Of a stretch of 64,000 nucleotides of DNA, positions 33,534 through 45,704 are shown piece after piece; position 1 is the stretch's first letter, and the number at the start of each line of letters is the position of its first letter. The stretch is from Sapria himalayana. Taxonomy: Eukaryota; Streptophyta; Magnoliopsida; Malpighiales; Rafflesiaceae. The translations under genes and the position numbers were made by a program. The stretch is taken from the NCBI GenBank assembly GCA_029783825.1, contig JAREIK010002662.1:256001-320000 (forward strand), given 5' to 3'. Below the pieces are notes generated by a model, which did not search any database, had not been told where the DNA came from, and saw only the letters and a list, made by a program, of their open reading frames with translations.

Positions 33534-35080
33534 GTGATTATCAACATTGAACGACAAAACCAAGGAGAATCTTTCGATAGTTGTGCCTTTAGTATTTTAC
33601 CATCTAAACAATAATTACTCTATTCATGAGTCATCCATAATTCTATTCCTTTAAGCAATATGTCATCTATAATTAATGATTGTTTCTTGTATACATTTAT
33701 ATTATTTACTTTCAATAGTCATAAGGATCAATCTCATATCAATTAATATATATCTTTCTAATGATCTCTCATATAAAAGAAACTCAAGAGAAAATGATCA
33801 TAGAAATGACACCACCTTATGAATAACCTTCCATGTGTCCTATTACTTACCTATCACCTTCCATCACAACCAATATCTAACTCACATACTATAATGAAAA
33901 CTTTAATTAGATATTCTACATAACCCATATATCATCTAAAGGCTAGTTCTTCTAGAATATGAATAATGAAATGATTATAATTTAATTTATACATTTGGCT
34001 TCATGAATTTTATACTTGCATCAAATAAACTTATATAAATTTAAAGTTTTCACATATAGGTTTATTTCATGAGGTAAGAATAGAAGGGATGTCACTTCTT
34101 TTGAATCCAATCTGATCAGTGTAACCCATTACTTATCCATCACCACCCACCATGATTAATGTATCCCGTGACTTATCCATCACCACCCACCATGATCAGT
34201 ATATATAAATCTATTTAATGTGGAACCTTAAATCTTTGTTCTAATTAACATACACATCTATAAGCATTCAAAACATAAAAATTACAAAATTAAATATTTA
34301 TAAATTCATAATCATTATATAAATATAAGTAAACTAATTATATATTCATAATTAGCATGATATTATGATAGATTTCACTTAAAAAGTCATGGCATATAGG
34401 TTTATTTCTTGTATTCAGCTTGATTTTGTCCCTAATTGAAAGTTGAAATTCATTTCCTTCGTTTGGATTGTTCTTGGCCTCGAAATATGAATCCCCTTGA
34501 GTCCCCCATTTATATAATTTAGGTCCTCTCGAGCACTATGCAGATCATCAAGTTAAAGTCATGACGTTAGGTTGATATTATGACTCTAGATATTCTTTGA
34601 ATCCTTCATAGAGCATAAATTTTCAACAACTAGGGAATCTTGTAAATGAGATAATTTATCTCTTTAACTATCAACTATGATAGAAAAGAATTCCATGACT
34701 AAAGAAGTTAATATTTGGAACACATAGACTCTGTGGTAAAAATATGATGACCAAGGTAATTCTTCTGTAGAACTAATATTTATAGTCACAAAAAATACCA
34801 TGATGATAGTTCCTCTCTAGAGAACATGATCATATTGGCAAGAATATCATGGCCAAGGTAATAACTTTCTAAAACACAAAATCTAGGTAGAAAAATGGTT
34901 GTGACAAAGGGAATTCATCTCTAGAATAATTTGTCATAGTTGAAAATATTTTTGTAACTAAAAATCACTTAATATTGTGAGATTTTAGTTCTGTAACAAA
35001 TATATTACGATACTAGAAAATGTTGTGAATTCTAGTACTAGTTTGGTACTTGCTTACTAATTTGTCCTAGCAAATATATG
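33534..35080 (-). repeat. Athila-like LTR unit B (partial)
   Basis: Begins mid-unit (GATAGTTGTGCCTTTAGTATTTTACC, equal to unit A near 30330) and runs to the TACTAGTTTGGTACTTG segment (equal to unit A near 31850). It holds a private 40-bp duplication at 34117-34196 (CTTATCCATCACCACCCACC twice). It is joined head-to-tail to unit C. Confidence 0.7.
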
Positions 35081-37370
35081 AATAATACAAGTAGTAAAAT
35101 AAACAAAATTCATGATATCGATTCCATTGGGATTGAGTTGATAGTTCAAACAATCAACAATGAATTAAAAACTACTTGAATTTAGTTAATAACTCAAGCT
35201 ATCAGTAAGGTACTTAGACTTTAGGATGAGCTCACTTCATTGTGTATGATGATATTTTTTTAATATTTGGTTTAATTTGTATTTGAATGTTGGATAACAT
35301 ATAGATTAGTGTGAAAATTTTTAAATACTCTTTTGTCATACATGGTGTCTGCCATCCTTGGACTATCATTACCAAGGATGATCCTCTTGTAGTTGTCCTC
35401 ATAATATTTCTCTAGAAAGTAACATAGTCATTATTTTCATAGGTCATTCACACATCTACTACTTTTAGGTAAATCATTAACCGCCCAAGATGATTGCTTC
35501 GAATATGCAATCCAATTTTCCAATCTCTAATATTAATATATGTGAGATAATGTGATAATAAATATATCTACTCTTTTGGATGTGTAAGTGCCATATTCAT
35601 GATAATTAATATATATATTTTTTATGAATCTCACCTAATGAAATTATACAAGAGAATTTAACTCGTAGGACTGTCACCACCTTATGGGTCATCTCTTCTT
35701 GCTTATGACATGTGACTTACTTGTCACCATTCATCATGACCAACTCACTACTCCCATACTATGGTAAACTTCTAAGTTATATATTCTACTTTAGCCCAAC
35801 ATTACTTGATGTTAGTTCATCTAGAATATACATAATGAATTGTTCATAATTGCATTATTACTTTTGGCTTTGTGAATATCATACTTCTAATAATTAAACA
35901 TATCTCAATCTTAGGTTTCCTACACATAGATGTATCCTACACATTAAGATTAGAAGGGTTGTCACTTCGTTCTTACCAAATCACATGAGTACATCCCAAG
36001 ACATATCTACCATTGTTTTCCATGACTAATATGCATAAAATAATGATATAGAAAAAACTCTAAATTTCAGTTCTATAACACATCAATATTCATCAATATT
36101 ACAAAACATAATATCAACATAAATATTCAATGATATAAATATAATGTATCCATCACACAGAAGTATGCAACTTAACTCTAGATATCAATTTATCCTAATT
36201 CTAGATAAGATTTCGAGTGAGATGTGTGGAAAGGCATGTCATATAAATTAAGGGTTCCCAATGCTACTTCAAACATGAATCTAAGCTTGAAAACCTAAAA
36301 CTCAATCAAATGTTGGCATATTGCCTTGAATTTACACCTAAGCAGGGTTTGAAATCTTGTACCTAGGGGTTTTAGTGGCACTTGGCTTGAAATCAAATTC
36401 TTCTTCTCTACTTTTTTTAATTTTCTTCTGAGTGTTGCTTAAATACTTTAGGGTATCTATGTGATATTTTCAACTAGACATCATGGTGTAAGCTTGAGGT
36501 TGTGATATTCATATCTCATTTAATCTTCTCAGGAGTACCAATGTCATGGTGGTAATGAATGTCATTACTCAAGTAACTTTCCTTTAGAACAAAATCTTGT
36601 TGCATTGAGCATAACAAGGACTGAGATAATTTCTCTCTAGAACAAAATATCATGGTAATGGTAATGAGTATGATTGATACATTTACTCTCTATAATCTAA
36701 ATTCATAGAAGAAATGACCATTATTTAATGTTACTCTCTAGAGCACAATGTCACAATGCTGAAAAATGACCTAAAATAAATAATGGTATGGCCATTAAAT
36801 TATTTTATACATAAAGCAACCATGATTCTAAAATAATATTATGTTGTACACTAAAAATATTATATCAATTTGGTAGTATAATCATGATATTCAAAGATTA
36901 TCATTATTGATTTTGTGAAGTTACAACTAGAAATGATAACATAACTATTTGGTAAGATGGTATAAGGTGAACTCAAGTCATACCATGATAAATTTCAAGA
37001 TCCTCTTTTGCTTATCTCTTTCCTCTAAATATTTGCTTCATCAATTCTAATAATTTTCACCCAAATATAAATATTTTTACAAATATTCATCAAAATTTCT
37101 CAAAATATAAAGTTAGTGAAATCTCTTCAATACAAGCACAAATACATTTATATATTCAAAGAAATATACTTCAAATCAACCCAAAAATATGGTACATAGA
37201 ATATTAAATAAACTCACACACTAAAAGTATTACTCATCATCTCGTAATGATTCTCTCTACACTTTTTTAAAACAGCATACCATTACTAAGGATTACCATG
37301 ATTGGATTTTAGTGTCATAGTAGACTATTTTCTTTAGGAAATAGTCTATACAATCATCTCAATATAATCA
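35081..37370 (-). repeat. Athila-like LTR unit C (probable 3' LTR of Athila-2)
   Basis: Carries all unit landmarks in order. Its right end is defined by a polypurine tract: on the minus strand AGAAGAGAAGAGGAAAA (37388-37371) precedes TGATTATATTGAGATG, giving the TG LTR start at 37370. Unlike A and D it has no GAA block; after the shared ATGGTACATAGAAT segment it has about 150 bp of ordinary sequence up to the LTR start. Confidence 0.65.
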
Positions 37371-37388
37371 TTTTCCTCTTCTCTTCTA
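37371..37388 (-). other. Polypurine tract of Athila-2
   Basis: A purine-only run on the minus strand directly before the TG of LTR unit C. It would prime plus-strand DNA synthesis of the element. Confidence 0.6.
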
Positions 37389-37390
37389 GA

Positions 37391-37765
37391 TTACTTTTCA
37401 AGCATCCAATAATCTTCTAGAATATCTTCTTCATAGCATTCTTCCATGGATGCCAAAATTTTGGAAGAAGTAGGGGCATCATTGCCTATAGTTTCTTTTG
37501 GTAGAGTCGTGACTAGTTATAAAGTCATAACATATGGATTTACTCTTTGGATCATATTAGGCATAACTTTGTGAGGAGCCATGAATTTTTTTTATAGTTT
37601 ATATTTCTTCTTTGTCACTGTTAAGTCTCATTCCACAACTTTTTTATCTAGCTACTATACTTAAATAATTTTTTAGTTGTCCCTTTTTTGAGCTCTTGCC
37701 TTGTATTTATCTTCCAAAGACCCAATCATTCGCTATAAAATTTTGTATGCTTGTACTTTTTCTAG
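37391..37765 (-). pseudogene. Degenerate terminal ORF of Athila-2, function unknown
   Basis: On the minus strand a frame runs from about 37765 to a stop at 37391-37393 with only about four stops. Its last 64 codons (from an ATG at 37582) carry MAPHKVMPNMIQRVNPYVMT, then LPKETIGNDAP and ILASMEECYEEDILEDYW. The C-terminus is acidic. It ends 2 bp before the polypurine tract, so it is the last ORF of the element. I do not recognise a family. It could be the tail of a polyprotein or a separate small protein. Confidence 0.45.
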
Positions 37766-38099
37766 AATCTTAAAATTATATCAAGAATTTCTCTACATTT
37801 TTGAATCAATAATTCCATCAATCTCAACTCTTCTTTTTTATCCTTAGAGTAATTTGAAATGGATTCTTCCAAAGTCGTGAATTTGAAAAAATGCCATGAC
37901 TTTATAGTAGTCTTCTTTTTCCTTGTTACTTCCATCATTTCCTTTAATCCACATAGTATCTAATTTATCATTTTTATTGTGCTAATAATTTTATATAAAA
38001 TCTTTTCTTTTGAAGTCCATCTTTTGTCTCAACATTGTGGATAGAAGGCTTTTTTTTCTCAAATAACTTTAACTTATCATATTTCGGATTCTATATATT

Positions 38100-38430
38100 T
38101 TCGTAGAGATTAAACTACTCTTGCTCTTTTCTCACATGAAGTGTGAAATCCCCCTTCTTGACACCAATTAATGCCTTCCTAGTGGCTAAATAGTTTTCTC
38201 AAGATCAGTGGAGCCTATTGATCACCCTTCATATCTAACACAACAAAATATATTAGAAAAATAAAATTACAAACTTTAGCTAATATATCTTCAATAATGC
38301 CTTGTAAAAACTTCATTGAATGATTGACTATTCGTAGTGAGAAAGTATTAATCTCACTTCAGGTTAACCTCCACACTATGGATAATGCCATCAATTCATA
38401 CTTTATTTTAAGTCACATAGTGCCTTTTAA
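38100..38430 (-). pseudogene. Athila-like aspartic protease region remnant
   Basis: Minus strand, read in three frames. FLQGIIEDILAKVCNFIFLI near 38325-38265, then FVVLDMKGDQ and a PLIL-like stretch, then ALIGVKKGDFTL-like sequence near 38180-38150. This order (G-x-x-EDVLVKV-F-P-x-DF-VLDM ... PLILGRPFL ... A-x-ID-x-x-G-L) is characteristic of Athila/Tat protease regions. The RT, RNase H and integrase expected after it are absent; only about 0.7 kb separates it from the LTR. Confidence 0.7.
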
Positions 38431-38808
38431 AAAGTGTGATCCTCAATAATATATAGAATCATAAATCATTTCATATCCTTTAAATAATTGAAAGTTAATT
38501 TTGGATGATAATAATACACTTCTTGGTTATATTTATTATCTTATAGGTTTTCAACTTCTTCTTGTTACTCATTATATCTTTCATGAACTTCATATAGTTT
38601 GATATTTGTGTTAATACTTCAAAAAATAAAAATATTGATTTCTAACTTCTTAAAAATATTTAGAATTTTTTCAACCTATTTTTCTATAACATTATAGAAA
38701 AAAAAGATTTGTATGAAAAGATTTATCCTTTGCATCTTATTTCTCATGCACATTGTGAAATCTAGGAAAAAATGAATAAATAAATAATATGATTTTTCTA
38801 GAAAAATA
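38431..38808 (-). other. Athila-2 internal sequence next to the gypsy insertion
   Basis: AT-rich, decayed, no clear motif. It lies between the protease remnant and the left LTR of the nested gypsy element, and would join 45705 before the insertion. Confidence 0.4.
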
Positions 38809-39160
38809 TGCAAAATGGTAATTTTGCAATAAAAAAAATAATTTAAATATTTTAGAACTTTGATGATAAAACATATTTTTCTATTGAATTCATCTAGGGA
38901 CAAATAGCTACGGTGATAAATTAAGTAAAATTTTAAGGAAGTCAGAATTAGTTAATTTTTTAATTTTATTTAATTATTCTTATAATCAAGAAAAAAAAAC
39001 TACACCATGACTTTAGTGATGTGGCCGCGCCATGCACGGTCCATTTGTAAAAAAAGAATTAAAGATAAGTTTTGGTTATATTATTTTAATAAAATAATTA
39101 AAAAATAAATTGATGGGAATCGAGAAAATGGGGAGATGGTGAATAAAAAATACTTTCGGT

Positions 39161-39201
<41 letters not shown>

Positions 39202-39929
39202 TATACAAAAATAAAAGGTTCGCTGATTTTCTTTTGATAATAGTTGATTATTCTAGAGTCAAAATAAAATAGTCTAAGGACAAAAATTGCTCTACGCGAC
39301 AAAAGTATTAGATTAATATCAAATTTATAAAGTTTCCATAAAATATTTCAAGAGGTAGTGGTTTTCTCCTATTGGAATTTCTTTCTATTAAATGCTATAA
39401 ATGATCATAATTTTTATTTCAATTCGAACTATTTAAAAATTTCATTGGGAATTATTAATTGATGAAAATTTTCTATATTTCATTTAGTAAAATATAATGT
39501 AGTCTGAATTAGGTTTGAATAGTTATAACCGTGTCTAGAATATGGTTTAATCGTAACGACATATTTACATTGCCTTTTTATGGGAACATTCCAAATAAAT
39601 AGGTAAGTGTGTGATATACATATATAAAGGTACAATGAATGGTATTATCTGAATTTGGATTGGGACAATGTACATATTGAGTTGTGTGGTATTTTTTTCA
39701 GGAGCATAACTAATATTATTATGCAAACTCGAATTGGAATAATGTTAAGGCTAAGTTACGTGGTGGGTTTTGGATAATATCTAAGCAAAAAAAATATTTA
39801 TCAGAAAATATCCAATATGGTTTTTGGGAGGTCCATATTTTCAGAGTATGACCAAGAAAAATATATTTTGTTCGGAGAATGTCTAATATTATTTTTTGAA
39901 GAATGTCCATATTTTTTGGAATATTTTCA

Positions 39930-39962
<33 letters not shown>

Positions 39963-40399
39963 TATATATATAATATGTCACACTTAGCTTCGACATGTGT
40001 GAGGGAGTCTATGGGACTCAGGATATGAACATAAATATTTCATCCCTAATTGTATTTATGTAAATATTGTACTAGAATGGGTATTGATATATACGCATGA
40101 TATTTTTTAAGTGCACTTTAGGTAGGAAGTAGTCCTGTAAGAGTTTATCTCTACTGAGCTTTGCTCACTCTATTGTGGGACCCCTTTCATGTATGGGTCC
40201 TGGACAGGCGACAGACCCACATGTGGGATCACATGTGTGAAGGAAGTTGGTTGTAGCTTGAATAATATATTATGTGTTTTTATTCCACTAAACAAATAAT
40301 AGAAAACAAATGCATATGCTATATTTAGGAAAATTTTATAATTGCACATTTTGTTGTGTGATGGAATGAATGAGATTTCCTAGGGATTGGGGTATCATA
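38809..40399 (+). repeat. 5' LTR of Ty3/gypsy element G
   Basis: Aligns over its whole length with 44156-45704 (AATGGTAATTTTGCA / AATAGTAATTTTGCA at the start; TGATGGGAATCG; CCAAATAAAT; TTGTTGTGTGATGGAATG near the end). It starts TG and ends ATCATA against GTGACA in the 3' copy. It contains TA-type microsatellites at 39168-39198 and 39931-39971. 1591 bp. Confidence 0.88.
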
Positions 40400-40402
40400 G
40401 CT

Positions 40403-40414
40403 TGGTATCAGTGG
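40403..40414 (+). other. tRNA-Met primer binding site of gypsy element G
   Basis: TGGTATCAGTGG, matching TGGTATCAGAGC at 10 of 12 positions, three bases after the LTR end. Confidence 0.8.
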
Positions 40415-41345
40415 ATAGATATATGATTACTTATAGCTTAAAAGTGATATGAGTTTCATAACATGGTAGGAAAGTTTAGATTTATAAACATCTAATACTC
40501 AGAAAAAAAATTAATATGAAAAAAATAAATATAAATATCTTGGTGTCATGTTCTAGGTAGAAAATTTCCTAGAAGGGATTACAACAAAAAGTGATTTTTT
40601 TTATGTATACATTGGTGTGAACACTTGTGTATTTTAGATTGTATGGATTATATGTATTGTGAAAAGTGGAAATGAAAAAAGAAGGAATACTAGGGTAAAG
40701 AAATATAACCTTAGCATTTCATAAAATAAAAAGATAATTTCAAAATGAAAAGTTTATTATTAAGTTGGCATGTACACTAATAATAGAACAGGAATGTGAT
40801 TCTTAAATTATTATTTGGCTTATATAGATGGAAAGTAGAGAACGAGGACACACATATTGTCCACGAAATAAGGATCACCCACCATCCATCTTTGACAAAT
40901 AAGCTTTCATAGTGGCTGTGGGTGTCACCATTGCTAGGGTTGCACAAACTAGTACAGTTGCAAGTCAAGAAGGGCCAAGTAATCTTTAAATATTGAAGGC
41001 ACATCATCCTCTGACATTTATGGGAAGAGGGGACCAAATGGCATCAGATCACTGGTTACGACAAGTTGAGAAAAACGTGGACGAGCCATTGCACGTGTCT
41101 CTCTCTTAGGGACTAAGGTAAAAATTAGTCAAGTATGTCAAGATTATGAGTTTGAAATCTCAAAGATTCTACTCATGGCAGTCCTTAGGGTGATTGACAT
41201 ATCATATTTTGATGTAATTCATGGCATGGACTAGTTGACAGCACATTGAGTTATTATTGATTGTGATCATAGAAGAATTATTATCTACACACTAGATGAT
41301 ATATGTGTTATATTTCAGGGGGATAAGCATGAAAATTTATCCTAG
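40415..41345 (+). pseudogene. Gypsy element G: short gag and protease remnant
   Basis: Gag is represented by a short plus-strand stretch at about 40985-41110 (LKAHHPLTFMGRGDQMASDH-like, then WLRQVEKNVDEPL), the start of the retrotrans_gag domain. Most of gag, the zinc knuckle and the N-terminal protease are missing, because a segment before the RT (near 41220-41345, DCHRRRIIIYT-like and QGDKHEN) follows within 150 bp. A large internal deletion is the simplest explanation. Confidence 0.65.
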
Positions 41346-41369
41346 ACTATATATGATTCTAAATGGCAT

Positions 41370-42060
41370 GGACAACTGATGAGTTGGTTGGCATGTCTCA
41401 CTCTAGAAGAAGAGGGGACATCGAATATGGATCTTCCTCGAATTGTTTGTGAATATGTAGATGTTTTTCTAGATGAATTACTAGAATTACCCCTGCACAA
41501 GAATATAGACTTTAGCATTAAGTTACATCCTGGTACATCACCCATTTCTATGACTCCACATAGAATGACACCGATCGAAATATAGGAACTCAAGGCCCAG
41601 ATATAAGATTTGTTTGGATAAGAGTTTTATTAGACCAAGCACTTAACCTTGGGGTGCTCTAGTTCTATTTGCAATGAAAAAAGATAAGACCCTTTGATTG
41701 TGCATTGACTATCGATAGTTGAATAAGGTTACAATAAAGAATCGATATCTATTATCAAGGATTGATAATTTGTTTGACTAGTTAAAAGGGGCACAAGTCT
41801 TTTCCAAGATAGATCTCCGTATTAGATATCACAATTTGTCAGTTAGAAAGGCTAACATCTTTAAGACAATATTTAAAAGGTGGTATAAGCATTTTGAGTT
41901 TACAATAAAGCCTTTCAGATTAACGAATCTGCCAGTAGTATTCATGGATCTCATGCATAGAATATTTCAGCCATATTTAGATCATTTTGTTATAATTTTT
42001 GTGGATGATATTTTGATCTTTTCTTAATCCAAAAAAGAGGATGATCATTTAAAAAGTTTT
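41370..42060 (+). pseudogene. Gypsy element G: reverse transcriptase
   Basis: Begins with VDVFLDELLELPLHKNIDFS and PGTSPIS (41455-41550), then a frame with ALFAMKKDKTL-CIDYR-LNKVTIKNRY (41660-41745), SKIDLR and [31 protein letters not shown] (41910-41965), and the catalytic FVDDILIFS (41998-42024), which is intact. This is the standard RT of the plant Tekay/Reina-type chromovirus branch or a close relative. Several stops lie between the blocks. The RT copies element RNA into DNA. Confidence 0.9.
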
Positions 42061-42815
42061 TCTCCAAACTTTGAGAGAACATAAATTGTATGCTAAGTTT
42101 AGCAAATGTGATTTTTAGTCGACAGAATTTTTTTTGGGACACATAGTATTAATTACTGGTGTCTTTGTGGATCCTAAAAAAGTTATGGTAGTCATGAGTT
42201 GGGGGAGACCAAAGTTAGTTTTTGAAATATGTAGTTTTTTGGGATTGACTAGATATTACAGAAGATTTATTGAGAATTTTTCCTGGTTAGTTGCTCCAAT
42301 GACTAGATTGACTATGAAGGAAGTTAAGTATGAGTGGACTAATTCATGTGAGAAGTCATTCCATGAATTGAAAAGGAGGCTTACTTTAGCTCCTATTCCG
42401 GTAGTTACGGATAGGGGACACAAATATATAGTATATTATGATGCCTCAAAATATGGGTAGTGATGTGTTCTAATACAATCTAGAAGAGTTGTAGCGTATA
42501 GTTCATGGTAGTTAAAACATCATGAATGAAATTAACCCACACAAGATATAGAATTGGTGGCTATAGTCTTTGCTTTAAAAATATGGTGCCACTATTTGTA
42601 TGGTGAGCAATTTGAGATATTTTTAGATCACAAAAATTTAAAATATATCTTTACACAATGAAAACTTAACATGAGATAGTGCTGATGGATAAAGTATCTA
42701 GAAGATTATGATTTTAATTTTAATTACCATATAGGTAAGAGAAATGTGGTAACTGATGCACTTAGTCGGAAGTCACGAGGTGCACTAGCTAGTATAGTTT
42801 CACTGGAATGAATTA
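42061..42815 (+). pseudogene. Gypsy element G: RT thumb and RNase H
   Basis: The open stretch at 42134-42460 carries GHIVLITGVFVDPKKVMVV, SFLGLTRYYRRFIENFS and LTLAPIPVVTDRGHKYIVYY with DASKYG at its end; the YYDAS carries the first RNase H aspartate. It continues in other frames through [15 protein letters not shown] (near 42545), [11 protein letters not shown] (near 42630) and KRNVVTDALSRK (near 42735-42770). Complete in order but with stops at the frame joins. Confidence 0.9.
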
Positions 42816-43079
42816 TGTTTAAAACTATAATATGATTCAGCTTACAATATATCAATAAATGTCAATGTGTTATCGGAAGTTTAGTATCCATACCTTTTCT
42901 ATTAAATAAGGTGATTAAGATCCAAAAACAGGATGCAAAAAATATTCATAAAGAATCGAGTAGAGGTCGGTACATGCGATGAGGGTTGGGTTGTTCATAT
43001 GGATAAAAGTCTTTGGTTTAGGGGATGGATTATGGTTCCACAGATAATAAAATTGAGAGAGAAAGATTTTTAGAGAATT

Positions 43080-44155
43080 TCACTATTCTTGTTTTACGGT
43101 GTATCCATGAGGAAGAAAGATGTATAATAATTTTCATCGCCAGTATTACTGGAATGGGATGAAGAGACACATTAGAGATTTTGTTCAATGATGCCTCACG
43201 TGTCAATAGATAAAGGCTAAGTATCAGAAGCTAGTATGGTTACTCCAGCCTTTGGAGGTAGTAAAGTGGAAATGTGAGCATATCACGATAAATTTTTTGA
43301 CTCACTTGCCAAGGAAAATCACGAAAACATGATACTATGTGGGTGATAGTGGACCAACTTACAAAGTTGGAACATTTTCTTACGATGTGGATGACCTTCA
43401 CATGAGAGGAATTGTATAGGTTATCTATATGAGAAATTGTCCGATTACATGGAGTGCTAGTATCTATTGTATCAGACAGAGATCCTAGATTTACTGCTCA
43501 TTTTTGGAAGAATTTCCAGAAAGCAATGGAAACCCAATTGGTAATGAGCACTACTTTTCATCCACAAATAGATGGTCTATCAGAAAGGACCATACAAGTT
43601 TTGGAAGAAATGCGGCAAGAATGTTGTCTAGATTTCAATGGTAGTTGAGAAGAACAACTACCTTTGGTCGAGTTTGCCTATAACTATAGTTATCAGGCAA
43701 GTATATAAATGACACCATATGAAGTATTTTACGGAAGACCATGTTGATCTCCAGTTTATTGGATTGAGGTGGGAGATAGATCAATCACTGGTCCAGATGT
43801 AATTAGAGACACCTTAGAAAAAGTAGATTTGATACGACACCTTGCAACTCAAAGTCAACAAAAAATTTATGCTAATAGAAGATGATGACCTCTAGAATTT
43901 GAGGTGAGAGATCATATTTTCTTGAAAGTAATGCCAAAAGGGGGAATAATCAAATTTGACAAGTGTGAAAAGATATCGCTAAGATATATTAGGCCTTTTG
44001 AGTACTTGAGAAATTGAGTTTGATTGCTTATTAGTTGGAATTACCATCATATTTATCTAGTGTTCATGAGATATTACACGTCCATATGCTTAGAAAATAT
44101 ATTCCTAATCTAACTCTTATAATGGATTGGGGTAAACTCATTATTGATGTGGATG
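43080..44155 (+). pseudogene. Gypsy element G: integrase
   Basis: A zinc-binding half with C-L-T-C-Q at 43193-43207 (the second half of the HHCC finger). The core has VSDRDPRFTAHFWKNF (43463-43510), STTFHPQIDGLSERTIQVLE (about 43550-43605), the DD(35)E catalytic region, and FAYNYSYQ near 43675-43695. The C-terminal part (43900-44110) is decayed and ends in a HVHMLRKYIP-like segment just before the 3' LTR. No chromodomain is visible. It would insert the element cDNA. Confidence 0.88.
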
Positions 44156-45704
44156 TGTAAAATAGTAATTTTGCAAAAAGAAAAATAATTTGAAAATTTT
44201 AGAAACCTAATGATAAAATAGATTTCAATATTGAATTTATCTTGAGAAATATAGCATGACAAATTTTGTCAAATTCTAAGGAAGTTAGAATATAATTATT
44301 TTTTTTAATTTTTATTTAATTATTATTCTAATAATTAGGAAATAAAAACCCCACACTATGATGTCAACGATCTTGCTGGACCATGATGATCCATGTGTCA
44401 AAAAAATAGATTAAAAAATAAGTTTATTTATATTATTTTAATAAAATAATAAAAAAACTGATGGGAATCGGGAAAAAGTGGAGAGGGGAAAAAAATACTA
44501 CGAGTGAGAGAGAGATATAGTGCAGACAAAAATAAATGGTATTGATTTTCTTTCGATAATAGCTGATTATTCTGGAGTCAAAATAAAATAGTCCAGAAAC
44601 AAAAATTATTCTACACGAAGAAGAGCTTCAGATTGAAATAATTTGAGAGGTTGTGGCTTTATCCTTTTAGAATTTTTTTCTATTTAAAGGCTGTAAATGA
44701 TCATTGTTTATATTTCAATTCAAACTATTTAGAAATTTAATTGGGAAAGGTTAATTGGTAAAAAGATTATGTTTCATTTAGTAAAATATATTACAGTGTA
44801 AATTAGGTTTGGATAGTTAAAATTGTGTCTGTGATATGGTTTAATCATAAATGAATATTTATATTTCCTTTGCATGAGAACATTCCAAATAAATGAGTGG
44901 GTGATGATATATCTATATAAAGGTATAATGGATGATATTATGTGAACTCGAATTGGAACAAAGTCCAGACCGAGTTGCGTGATAATTTTTTCAGGAGCAT
45001 GATTAATATTATAATGCGAACTCAAATTTGGACAATGTCCAGGCTGAGTTACGTGATGGTTTTTGGATAATATCCAAGGAAAAAATATATTTTATCGGAA
45101 AATATCCAATAAGATTTTTTGGCGGAGGTCCATATTTATCGGAGTATGTCTAATAAAAATAAATTTTATTTAGAGAATGTCCAATATTATTTTTAAAAAA
45201 AGGTCCATTTTTTGGGAATTTTTTCACACACACACACACACATATATATCAATCTATCTATCTATAACTATATATAATACGTCACGCTTATCTTTGGCAT
45301 GTGTGAGGGTGTCTATGGGACTAAAGATATGGGCATATAAATATTTTATACCTAAGTGTATTTATATAAATATTGTACTGGAAAAAATATTGATATATAC
45401 ACATGATATTTTTACGTGTACTTAGGTAGGGAGTAGCCCAATAGAAGTTTATCTCTACTAAGCTTTGCTCACTCTATTATGGAATCCCTTTTAGGTATGA
45501 GTCTAGGATAGATGACAGATCCACATGCGAAATCATATGTTTGAAGGAATCTTGTTGTGGCTTGAATAATATATTATGTATTTTTATTCCACTGAACAAA
45601 TAAAAGAAAAAAAATGTGAAACTACATTTAAATAAATTTTATTTTATTGTACATTTTGTTGTGTAATGAAATGAATGGGACCCCATGGGGATTGAAGTGT
45701 GACA
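44156..45704 (+). repeat. 3' LTR of Ty3/gypsy element G
   Basis: TGTAAAATAGTAATTTTGC start and GTGTGACA end, aligned with 38809-40399. At the positions of the TA microsatellites of the 5' LTR it carries a GA run (44507-44516) and a CA run followed by ATCT units (45224-45262). 1549 bp. I could not find a matching 5-bp target duplication. Confidence 0.88.

Noticed and set aside
38676..39302. Minus-strand frames of about 75 codons
   Set aside because: AT-rich LTR sequence and a TA microsatellite; no motif and not kept in the other LTR.
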